A stretch of DNA of 7,276 nt. Origin: Epsilonproteobacteria bacterium 4484_65. GTDB taxonomy: Bacteria > Campylobacterota > Campylobacteria > Campylobacterales > Sulfurovaceae. The notes beneath the pieces were generated by a model, which saw only the letters and a program-made list of their open reading frames with translations, was not told where the DNA came from and did not search any database. Below, piece by piece: positions 1 through 5,559 of this stretch; position 1 is the first letter of the stretch, and each line of letters opens with the position of its first letter. The stretch lies in NCBI GenBank assembly GCA_002085305.1, contig NATJ01000065.1, forward strand, positions 1 to 7,276. Direction: 5' to 3'. The position numbers were made by a program, and so were the translations under genes.

Positions 1-470
1 ATGGGTTTTGGTGCAGGAATAAGTGCTTTGTTAGAGTAGTCCACCCCTTTGTTTAGGTGATGTATAATACTAAGAAGCAGTGTTGAATCACGCTCTAATA
101 CACCTTTAACATCCGGCTGATCTGAAAACTTAGCCGGATCACCTGTAAGTGCTAAAATGCAACGTAGATCAAAATCATTTGCTCCAAGCAGGGTAGACTG
201 TAAAGAGAGTTTATTTTTGTCTCTCATACTCATGGTAGCAATGACAGGCTTACCAAATTCTTGTTGTACTTTAATAGCAGAGAGTACACCTGACATCTTT
301 AATTTTGCTAAAGGGTTGTCTGTGCAAGAGAAGCCTGTGACCTTGTCTTGTAAGTTATGTTTTTTGATATCTTCTATCAGACCATCTATGGATGCTCCAT
401 GTGGAGGGTTTATCTCAACAGTTATAAATCTTTTCTCAAGGCAAAGGATGTCGCAAAATTTTTCAAACAT
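1..470 (-). CDS. Methylenetetrahydrofolate reductase-family protein (3' part beyond window)
   Basis: Reading leftward from the ATG at 470-468 gives 156 codons with no stop before the window edge, so this is the N-terminal half of a protein usually about 290 residues long. The protein has TVEINPPHG at residues 17-25 (E19 at the position of the MTHFR catalytic Glu), SCTDNPLAKLKMS at 48-60, MRDKNKL at 82-88, LLGA at 94-97 and ALTGDPAK at 107-114 (D111 at the flavin/folate-binding Asp). This pattern fits the FAD-dependent TIM-barrel family that reduces 5,10-methylene-THF to 5-methyl-THF. In detail it resembles the reductase domain fused to homocysteine methyltransferase in some bacteria more than E. 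coli MetF, but here it has its own start. An in-frame stop lies a few codons upstream of this ATG, and AAAGAG sits 7 bases before it. It is divergent from the serB fusion. The family is confident; the exact substrate is not. Confidence 0.85.
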   Translation of the reverse strand, partial: MFEKFCDILCLEKRFITVEINPPHGASIDGLIEDIKKHNLQDKVTGFSCTDNPLAKLKMSGVLSAIKVQQEFGKPVIATMSMRDKNKLSLQSTLLGANDFDLRCILALTGDPAKFSDQPDVKGVLERDSTLLLSIIHHLNKGVDYSNKALIPAPKP

Positions 471-497
471 GAATATACTCTTTATAGTTTAATTAGT

Positions 498-503
498 TAT
501 AAT
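498..503 (+). promoter_or_regulatory. Candidate -10 box in the divergent spacer
   Basis: The spacer 471-580 must hold promoters for both divergent genes. TATAAT at 498-503 is a perfect -10 hexamer reading toward the serB fusion, in an AT-rich stretch. No good -35 is visible, which is common for sigma-70 promoters in Campylobacterota. It would give a leader of about 70 bases containing the 527-541 palindrome. TAATAT at 549-554 is a weaker alternative closer to the gene. This is inferred from sequence alone. Confidence 0.3.
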
Positions 504-526
504 TCTATCTAAATAATGCATAGAAG

Positions 527-541
527 GCTATTAGCAATAGC
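527..541. repeat. Perfect 6-bp inverted repeat in the divergent spacer
   Basis: GCTATT-AGC-AATAGC is a perfect inverted repeat with a 3-base centre, lying between the MTHFR-family gene and the serB fusion. Its size and place suit a repressor operator or a small leader hairpin. I cannot assign a regulator. Confidence 0.35.
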
Positions 542-552
542 ATACGCATAAT

Positions 553-571
553 ATATTAACAAATATTAACA
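553..571 (+). repeat. 9-bp direct repeat ATATTAACA, 10-bp period, before the serB start
   Basis: ATATTAACA occurs at 553-561 and again at 563-571, so the copies are one helical turn apart. The second copy abuts the AGGA Shine-Dalgarno (571-574). This may be a regulator half-site pair, or simply a low-complexity AT-rich leader. Confidence 0.3.
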
Positions 572-580
572 GGAATTATA

Positions 581-2854
581 ATGAGTAAATTAGCCGTATT
601 TGATTTTGATTCGACATTGATGGATGGTGAAACCATCGACTTTTTAGCAGCACCACTTGGACTTGAAGAACAAGTAGCAGCTATTACAGAGCGTGCTATG
701 GCAGGGGAGTTGGATTTTTTTAAGTCACTTATCGCAAGAGTAGCACTACTTGAAGGACTAGAGAAAACGAAAGTAGATGCTATCTGTGCAGATCTTCCTA
801 TGATGCCTGGTGCTTTTGAAGTAGTTAAAGGACTGAAAGAACGTGGATACACCGTGGTCTGTTTCTCAGGTGGATTTAGAAATGCTACTTCCCCGGCAGC
901 CAAAGCACTTGGTATTGATGCAGACTTTTCTAATGTACTGCATGATGACGAAGGCATACTCAGTGGTAAAGTAGGGGGAGACATGATGTTTGGTTTCTCT
1001 AAAGGAGACATGATAGTCCGTCTTCAAAATCTATTAGGTATTGATACGAAAGATACTCTTGTCGTAGGAGACGGTGCCAATGACCTTAGCATGTTTGAAC
1101 ATGCTGAGACCAGAGTGGCATTTTGCGCAAAACCTGTACTTAAAGAGGCTGCAACACATTGTGTGGATGTGAAAGATCTGCGAGAGATTTTGAAGATTCT
1201 CATTCCACTCCTCATCCCACTGATCGTAGATGAATTACTCCTAGGAAAAGACCATCATTTTATCTCTTGGATATCTGAACATATTTTTACAACAGATACT
1301 AAAGGGTATGTACTCGGTATCTTAGCAGTTATCTTGATCTTGCGCGTACTAAGCACGTTATTGTCGATAATTCAGACTAAGATCTTTGTTTCCATATCAA
1401 AAAATATTACTTATAAAATGAGAGAGTCTTTACTTCGCCATCTTAAAAGAGTTTCACTCAAAGAGTATGAGATGATGCGTGTAGGAGCAGTAACATCCAA
1501 GCTTGTTACAGATGTAGAAACTATCGATAGTTTTGTGAGTTCGACTATCTCAAAACTCATCGTTGCTGTATTGATAATGCTCTTTTCTGCAGTAATACTG
1601 CTTTGGATACACTGGCAATTAGCACTTTTTATCTTGATCACCAATCCTATCGTGGTACTTTTTACTGTAAAGTTATCCCGTAATATCGGTAACCTGAAAA
1701 AAGAGGAGAACAAAGCAATAGAACTGTTCCAATCTTCTCTCACCGAAACCCTTGAACTTTTTCATCAGATACGTGCAGCCAATAAAGAAGAATATTTCTT
1801 TAAACAGAGTGAAACCAAAGCTAAAGAGCTTAAAGAACACTCGGTAAATTATGGCTACAAGAGTGATGCAGCCATAAAATTCTCTTACCTGATCTTCTTG
1901 GCAGGCTATGAAGTCTTTAGGGCAGTAAGTATCTTGGCTGTTGCTTATAGTGATTTAAGTGTGGGATTAATGCTTGCTATCTTCTCTTACCTTTGGGTGA
2001 TGGTCTCTCCAACGCAAGATATCATTAACTTTCAGTATGTTCTGGCTACAGCCAAAGCTGCATGTAAACGTATCAATAGCATCTATGAGATGGAGCAAGA
2101 GCCTTTAGTGGAGCAAATGATCAATCCGTTTGAATCTTCAAGATCAATAGATATTAAAGTAAATGATCTATCCTTCAGCTACCTAAAAGATAAACCTATA
2201 TTAGAAAATATTAATATGTATATAGAGAGAGGCTGTAAAGTAGCCATAGTCGGAGCCAGCGGAAGTGGAAAGACTACTTTGGCAAATATTCTTGTGGGTT
2301 TCTATCCTTTTGATGAAGGAGAGATACTTTATGAAGGTGTTTCCAATAAAGCATTGAAACTCTCAACGATCAGAGAAAATATTCATCTCATATTGCAACA
2401 TCCTAAACTCTTTAATGATACAATGTTGTTTAATCTAACGCTTGGCAAAGAGTATGGTGATGTAATGGTGCAAAATGCATTAGAGATCGCACAACTGAGT
2501 GATGTCATAGAACGTTTAGATGAAGGTCTTGATACTCTTGTTGGAAAAGACGGTATCAAGTTGAGTGGTGGACAACGACAAAGAGTAGCCATAGCAAGGA
2601 TGGTACTTTCTGATCCAAAAGTAGTCATCTTTGATGAGTCTACTTCGGCATTGGATGTTCATACAGAAGCAAAACTTTTTGAAGCACTTCAAAGCTTCTT
2701 AAAAGACAAAACAGTCATCACCATCGCACATAGGATAAGTACGATCAAAAGTGCCGAGTTCATCTATGTCTTAGAAGATGGAAAAGTAGTCGATAGCGGA
2801 ACTCCTCAAGAGTTGCTGACAAAAGATGAAAGCTATTTTAGCAGTATGATATAA
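581..2854 (+). CDS. serB: SerB phosphoserine phosphatase fused to an N-truncated ABC exporter
   Basis: AGGA (571-574), 6 bases before the ATG, sets the start. Residues 1-207 are a full HAD-family SerB, the last step of serine synthesis: DFDST with nucleophile D8 and D10, E17, the cap segment AMAGELDFF around 39-47, SGG at 96-98, K141, and GDGAND with D164, N167 and D168. Residues 208-757 are an ABC half-exporter (MsbA/lipid or drug type). Membrane helices lie near 242-264, 325-342, 344-364, 434-455 and 459-476. The ATPase has A-loop Y534, Walker A GASGSGKT 558-565, Q606, LSGGQ 661-665, D685/E686 and H717. All ATPase motifs are intact. The odd part is the join: SerB runs directly into IPLLIPLIVDELL, normally the second half of the first transmembrane helix, so roughly 25-45 N-terminal exporter residues are absent. 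It could be a true fusion, a deletion, or a misassembly of two adjacent genes. uppP follows 39 bases later. Confidence 0.9.
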   Translation: MSKLAVFDFDSTLMDGETIDFLAAPLGLEEQVAAITERAMAGELDFFKSLIARVALLEGLEKTKVDAICADLPMMPGAFEVVKGLKERGYTVVCFSGGFRNATSPAAKALGIDADFSNVLHDDEGILSGKVGGDMMFGFSKGDMIVRLQNLLGIDTKDTLVVGDGANDLSMFEHAETRVAFCAKPVLKEAATHCVDVKDLREILKILIPLLIPLIVDELLLGKDHHFISWISEHIFTTDTKGYVLGILAVILILRVLSTLLSIIQTKIFVSISKNITYKMRESLLRHLKRVSLKEYEMMRVGAVTSKLVTDVETIDSFVSSTISKLIVAVLIMLFSAVILLWIHWQLALFILITNPIVVLFTVKLSRNIGNLKKEENKAIELFQSSLTETLELFHQIRAANKEEYFFKQSETKAKELKEHSVNYGYKSDAAIKFSYLIFLAGYEVFRAVSILAVAYSDLSVGLMLAIFSYLWVMVSPTQDIINFQYVLATAKAACKRINSIYEMEQEPLVEQMINPFESSRSIDIKVNDLSFSYLKDKPILENINMYIERGCKVAIVGASGSGKTTLANILVGFYPFDEGEILYEGVSNKALKLSTIRENIHLILQHPKLFNDTMLFNLTLGKEYGDVMVQNALEIAQLSDVIERLDEGLDTLVGKDGIKLSGGQRQRVAIARMVLSDPKVVIFDESTSALDVHTEAKLFEALQSFLKDKTVITIAHRISTIKSAEFIYVLEDGKVVDSGTPQELLTKDESYFSSMI
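1190..1222 (+). other. SerB/ABC exporter junction with a 12-bp near-tandem repeat
   Basis: SerB-like sequence ends with REILKIL (residues 201-207), which matches the natural C-terminus of Campylobacter SerB (about 207 residues, from memory). Exporter sequence starts at residue 208. Exactly here the DNA carries CTCATTCCACTC (1199-1210) followed by CTCATCCCACTG (1211-1222), identical at 10 of 12 positions and encoding LIPL twice. The repeat may only reflect a hydrophobic LIPLLIPL segment of the exporter, but it is also a plausible deletion or misjoining point. Confidence 0.55.
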
Positions 2855-2860
2855 AGCATA

Positions 2861-2874
2861 GGAACCTTGGTTCC
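2861..2874 (+). other. Intercistronic hairpin with CUUG loop
   Basis: GGAACC-TT-GGTTCC is a perfect palindrome 6 bases after the stop codon of the serB/ABC frame. As RNA it folds as GGAAC, loop CUUG, GUUCC; CUUG is a known stable tetraloop. The following GTTATTT is a poor U-run, so it is at best a weak terminator. It may instead protect or partly separate the upstream message from uppP, whose Shine-Dalgarno starts 7 bases further on. Confidence 0.45.
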
Positions 2875-2893
2875 GTTATTTAAGGATAGATAT

Positions 2894-3658
2894 TTGGATA
2901 TTTTTCAAGCGATAATCATCGGAATTATCGAAGGTTTTACAGAGTTTTTGCCTATCTCTTCAACAGGGCATATGATCGTTGCCAGTAAATTTTTAGGTAT
3001 TTCAGAAAATGCACTTACCAAGGCCTATCAAGTCATCATTCAGTTTGCAGCCATACTTGCTGTAATGCTTATCTACAAAGAAAAAATCACTTTCAAAAAA
3101 GTAGATCTTTGGATCAAACTTTTTGTTGCCTTTTTACCGCTTGCTATTGTAGGTTTTATTTTTAAAGATCAGATCAAAACACTCTTTAATGTTGAAACAG
3201 TAGCTTGGATGTTTATCATCGGTGGAATTGTTTTCCTTGTTGTGGAGTATTTTTATGTAGAGAAAGAGTTTCATATCAATGATGTTGAAAAGGTAAGTTA
3301 CACACAAGCACTCTGGGTAGGAGTAGCACAAGTATTCTCACTAGTTCCTGGGACAAGCAGAGCAGGCGCTACTATCATTGGTGGGCTTTTAGCTCATTTA
3401 GACAGAAAAACCTCTACAGAGTTTTCATTTTTGCTTGCAATACCTGTAATGGCAGCAGTAACCGGGTATGACTTGCTTAAGCATTATCAAGATTTTGCAG
3501 ATGCAAACTGGGGAGCATTTATTATAGGTTTCGTGACAGCATTCGTTGTAGCATATTTGACGATTAAACTTTTCCTTGCATTTATTCAGCGGTTTACTTT
3601 TGTAGCGTTTGGTATTTATCGTATTGTCTTTGGGATTATTTTATTGATGGTGATATGA
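2894..3658 (+). CDS. uppP: Undecaprenyl-diphosphatase UppP (BacA family)
   Basis: This inner-membrane phosphatase turns undecaprenyl diphosphate into the monophosphate, recycling the lipid carrier for peptidoglycan and surface polysaccharides, and its family gives bacitracin resistance. With the start chosen here the protein is 254 residues, slightly shorter than E. coli UppP (273). It has the family's first motif, EGFTEFLPISSTGH (13-26, with E13, E17 and H26), and the second motif, PGTSRAG (152-158, R156), with several hydrophobic helices throughout. The TTG at 2894 is preferred because it gives the canonical beginning M-DIFQAIIIGIIEG and has AAGGAT (2882-2887) 6 bases upstream. An in-frame TTG at 2867 would lie inside the 2861-2874 hairpin and add nine atypical residues. 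It follows the ABC exporter by 39 bases and is probably co-transcribed; both act on the envelope. Confidence 0.95.
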   Translation: MDIFQAIIIGIIEGFTEFLPISSTGHMIVASKFLGISENALTKAYQVIIQFAAILAVMLIYKEKITFKKVDLWIKLFVAFLPLAIVGFIFKDQIKTLFNVETVAWMFIIGGIVFLVVEYFYVEKEFHINDVEKVSYTQALWVGVAQVFSLVPGTSRAGATIIGGLLAHLDRKTSTEFSFLLAIPVMAAVTGYDLLKHYQDFADANWGAFIIGFVTAFVVAYLTIKLFLAFIQRFTFVAFGIYRIVFGIILLMVI

Positions 3659-3659
3659 T

Positions 3660-3725
3660 GCGTAGGGTGGATTTATCCACCACAATATGAATATTGTTGC
3701 AACGGTGGGTAAACCCACCCTACGC
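3660..3725. repeat. Inverted pair of REP-like hairpins (REPIN-type element)
   Basis: The left unit 3660-3681 is GCGTAG followed by stem GGTGGAT (3666-3672), loop TT, and ATCCACC (3675-3681). The right unit 3704-3725 is the same in reverse: GGTGGGT (3704-3710), loop AA, ACCCACC (3713-3719), then CTACGC. Compared in the same direction the two 22-base units differ at only two positions, and these pair with each other (A-T on the left, G-C on the right). Each hairpin has GTAG at its foot (3662-3665, and CTAC at 3720-3723 in reverse), the mark of REP sequences mobilised by RAYT/TnpA-REP transposases. The element lies just after the uppP stop. No transposase is in the window. Confidence 0.75.
3682..3697. 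repeat. Palindromic spacer inside the REP pair
   Basis: ACAATAT (3682-3688), GA, ATATTGT (3691-3697) is a perfect 7-bp inverted repeat between the two REP units. With the flanking CCACC and GGTGG it would give one continuous long hairpin, interrupted only by six extra bases, TGCAAC, at 3698-3703. Confidence 0.65.
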
Positions 3726-3743
3726 GAACATTGAATTTATAGA

Positions 3744-3772
3744 GTTTCCATGATTTTATGGGAGACTTTATT
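3744..3772 (+). terminator. Weak hairpin followed by a short T-rich run
   Basis: GTTTCCAT (3744-3751), loop GATTTT, ATGGGAGAC (3758-3766) can pair over about 8 bp with one bulged G and one wobble, followed by TTTATT. It could end transcription from uppP, or simply be part of the helicase promoter region. The stem is modest and the T-run broken. Confidence 0.25.
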
Positions 3773-3776
3773 AAGT

Positions 3777-3803
3777 TCAAATAAATATTTGAGCAAATAT
3801 TAA
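3777..3803 (+). promoter_or_regulatory. AT-rich palindrome and possible -10 before the helicase
   Basis: TCAAATA-AA-TATTTGA (3777-3792) is a perfect 7-bp inverted repeat, followed by TATTAA (3798-3803), a possible -10 hexamer. CAAATA recurs at 3794-3799. The position, some 45-70 bases before the helicase start, suits a promoter with an operator, but no -35 is convincing. Confidence 0.3.
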
Positions 3804-3804
3804 T

Positions 3805-3830
3805 GTAGGGGCGAACCCGTGTGTTCACCC
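3805..3830 (+). repeat. Single REP-like hairpin in the helicase leader
   Basis: GTAG (3805-3808) is followed by GGGCGAAC (3809-3816), loop CCGTGT, and GTTCACCC (3823-3830). Seven of eight stem positions pair; the C3812-A3827 mismatch is the exception. The GTAGGGGCGAACC type is, from general knowledge, a widespread short interspersed palindrome in many bacterial genomes. Its stem differs from the 3660-3725 pair, but the GTAG foot is shared. The stem ends 7 bases before the AGG of the helicase ribosome binding site, so it is probably in the mRNA leader. Confidence 0.6.
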
Positions 3831-3847
3831 ATGCCAAAGGTAGTATT

Positions 3848-5230
3848 ATGAAATTTAGTGAATTTGATTTTCACCGTGACATCGCAAAAGGTGTGAAAAT
3901 AGCAGGCTTTAGAGAGCCAAGTCCGATCCAAGAGATGGCAATTCCCATCATTGCAAATGGCAGTGATATGGTAGGACAAGCTCATACGGGTACAGGTAAA
4001 ACAGCAGCATTTGGTCTTCCTATGATGGACAAATTGGCTAAAGGTGAGATAGAGAGAGCTTTGGTCATCACGCCTACAAGAGAGCTTGCAACACAAGTAG
4101 CAGATGAGCTGTATCACCTTGGACGTTTTGCGGGCATTAGAACACTTACTGTATATGGTGGTGTAGGGTATGGTCGTCAGATCGCACTTATTCACAAAGG
4201 TGTACAGATCGTTGTAGCAACACCGGGAAGACTCAAAGACCTTTACAAAAAAGGTAAGATCGATGTTTTTAACCCGGAGATAGTGGTACTTGATGAAGCA
4301 GATGAGATGTTGGATATGGGATTTTTGGAAGAGATCAAAGAGATCTTTGAATACATTCCTCAAAACAGACAGACATTGCTTTTCTCGGCAACAATGCCGG
4401 AACCTATCAAAGAACTTGCAAATAATATTCTTTATAGACCGGAGTTCATTTCCGTAGTAGGGGATGAAGAAACAACGAACAATATTATCGATCAACGTTA
4501 TTATGTGATCAATGAAAGTCAAAGAGATGAGGCTATTGTTAAACTTCTTGAAACAGAAAAGACTAATAAATGTATTATCTTCTGTCGTATGAAAAGAGAA
4601 GTGGATAGACTGGCTGAGCATCTACAGGCGTTAGGCTTTAACGCTAGTGGTTTACACGGTGACTTGGAACAGAAGGATAGAGAGATAGTGATCAAGGCCT
4701 ATAGAAGAGGAGAGACCAAGATCATGGTTGCTACAGATGTAGCAGCACGTGGACTTGATGTAAAAGATGTAACGCATGTCTTCAACTACCATATCCCTTT
4801 TGATCCGCAGAGTTATGTACACCGTATAGGACGAACAGGACGTGCCGGTAAGAGTGGTCAGGCGATCACCTTGGTGACTACCGAAGAGTTTAGAGAGCTT
4901 CAGCGTATCCAAAAAGAAGTAGGAGCAGATATGCGTCTTGCTACCATCCAGGGTGGAGAGGGTATAGATGCCTCTGGACGTGAGTATTTGGCTGATCAAA
5001 TTAGAGATATGCCTATACATAGTGATGCGAATGCATTGATAGCAGATATGGGTGATATGGATAGAGAGTTGCTTTTAGAGAAGCTGATATCTTGTTTTAT
5101 AGAGAGAGAACAGCATAATGTTGGTTCACAAATCGGTTTTGACCAAAACACAGTAGATGAGATGATGCAAGGCTATATAGGTGAGCAAAAAGCTACGCGA
5201 AATAACAATCGCAGAAAAAAAAGAAGATAA
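3848..5230 (+). CDS. DEAD-box ATP-dependent RNA helicase
   Basis: This 460-residue cytoplasmic helicase unwinds short RNA duplexes with ATP, a role in ribosome assembly, mRNA decay or cold adaptation. All core motifs are present in order: Q-motif FREPSPIQ (21-28), motif I AHTGTGKT (45-52), Ia PTRELA (76-81), Ib TPGR (125-128), II DEAD (149-152), III SAT (180-182), IV IIFC (243-246), V ATDVAARGLDV (295-305) and VI HRIGRTGR (325-332). A C-terminal extension (about 345-460) ends in a basic RNNNRRKKRR tail that probably binds RNA; I see no typical DbpA domain. The ATG at 3848 has AAAGG (3836-3840) 7 bases upstream and gives the usual MKFSEFDF start. A GTG at 3821 is also in frame but lies inside the REP hairpin. 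It resembles DeaD/CshA/RhlE types; the subfamily is not settled. Confidence 0.95.
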   Translation: MKFSEFDFHRDIAKGVKIAGFREPSPIQEMAIPIIANGSDMVGQAHTGTGKTAAFGLPMMDKLAKGEIERALVITPTRELATQVADELYHLGRFAGIRTLTVYGGVGYGRQIALIHKGVQIVVATPGRLKDLYKKGKIDVFNPEIVVLDEADEMLDMGFLEEIKEIFEYIPQNRQTLLFSATMPEPIKELANNILYRPEFISVVGDEETTNNIIDQRYYVINESQRDEAIVKLLETEKTNKCIIFCRMKREVDRLAEHLQALGFNASGLHGDLEQKDREIVIKAYRRGETKIMVATDVAARGLDVKDVTHVFNYHIPFDPQSYVHRIGRTGRAGKSGQAITLVTTEEFRELQRIQKEVGADMRLATIQGGEGIDASGREYLADQIRDMPIHSDANALIADMGDMDRELLLEKLISCFIEREQHNVGSQIGFDQNTVDEMMQGYIGEQKATRNNNRRKKRR

Positions 5231-5245
5231 TTGCTTTTTTTTAAC

Positions 5246-5301
5246 TTGAAACAAGCAAAACTGTTTTAAAATTTGAATATAAAACAATTTCTAAAGTGAG
5301 G
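5246..5301 (+). promoter_or_regulatory. Candidate promoter and ribosome binding site of the oad genes
   Basis: The 75-base spacer after the helicase stop (5228-5230) is very AT-rich. TATAAA at 5278-5283 is a plausible -10, with no properly spaced -35 (TTGAAA at 5246 is 26 bases away). AAAGTGAGG (5293-5301) is a clear Shine-Dalgarno for oadG. TTGCTT (5231-5236) and AAGCAA (5253-5258) form only a weak inverted repeat, so I see no convincing terminator for the helicase and readthrough into oadG is possible. Confidence 0.35.
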
Positions 5302-5305
5302 CTAT

Positions 5306-5539
5306 ATGGAAGATGTTAACGTAATAGGTGAAAGTTTAAAGTTTATGGTTTTGGGGATGACAGTTGTTTTTGCATTCCTTCTCATACTTGTACAGGTCGT
5401 AAAACTACAGGCAAAGATCATTAACAAATACTTTCCTGAAGAGACACCAAAGGCATCCGCTGCTTCGGCTCAGTCTGATGAATCACAGCGTATCGCAGCG
5501 ATCATTGCAGCGGTAACAGAATTTCGCAAAAAATATTAA
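5306..5539 (+). CDS. oadG: Oxaloacetate decarboxylase gamma subunit OadG
   Basis: This is the small membrane subunit of the sodium-pumping oxaloacetate decarboxylase. It anchors the soluble alpha subunit to the membrane beta subunit and helps assembly. The 77-residue protein has one N-terminal transmembrane helix (about 10-31, containing FMVLGMTVVFAFLLILV), a charged KLQAKIINKYFP stretch, an Ala/Ser-rich linker (48-57) and a C-terminal segment IAAIIAAVTEFRKK. This layout is the OadG/MmdD family pattern. Klebsiella OadG has a His-rich C-terminal tail that binds zinc; no such tail is seen here, and the short form without it resembles what I remember of epsilonproteobacterial homologues. The stop is 20 bases before the oadA start, so the two are surely co-transcribed. 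The identification rests strongly on that neighbour. Confidence 0.88.
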   Translation: MEDVNVIGESLKFMVLGMTVVFAFLLILVQVVKLQAKIINKYFPEETPKASAASAQSDESQRIAAIIAAVTEFRKKY

Positions 5540-5559
5540 TCATAAAGAAGGTATCGTAA

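Noticed and set aside
157..492. Plus-strand open frame at the left edge
   Set aside because: It is antisense to the clear MTHFR-family protein, which has conserved motifs and a proper start.
2867..2893. Earlier TTG start for uppP
   Set aside because: It falls inside the CUUG hairpin, lacks a Shine-Dalgarno, and adds nine residues not typical of the family.
3660..3830. CRISPR array or insertion-sequence end
   Set aside because: The repeats are inverted rather than regularly spaced direct repeats, and no transposase or cas gene is present; a REP-type element fits better.
3821..3847. GTG start extending the helicase by nine residues
   Set aside because: The extension is translated REP hairpin sequence without an RBS; the ATG at 3848 has a good RBS and the usual N-terminus.
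3800..4621. Long minus-strand open frame (273 codons) opposite the helicase
   Set aside because: It lies antisense to a gene with every DEAD-box motif, its protein is Cys/His/Phe-rich with no recognisable domain, and it reflects the codon bias of the forward gene.
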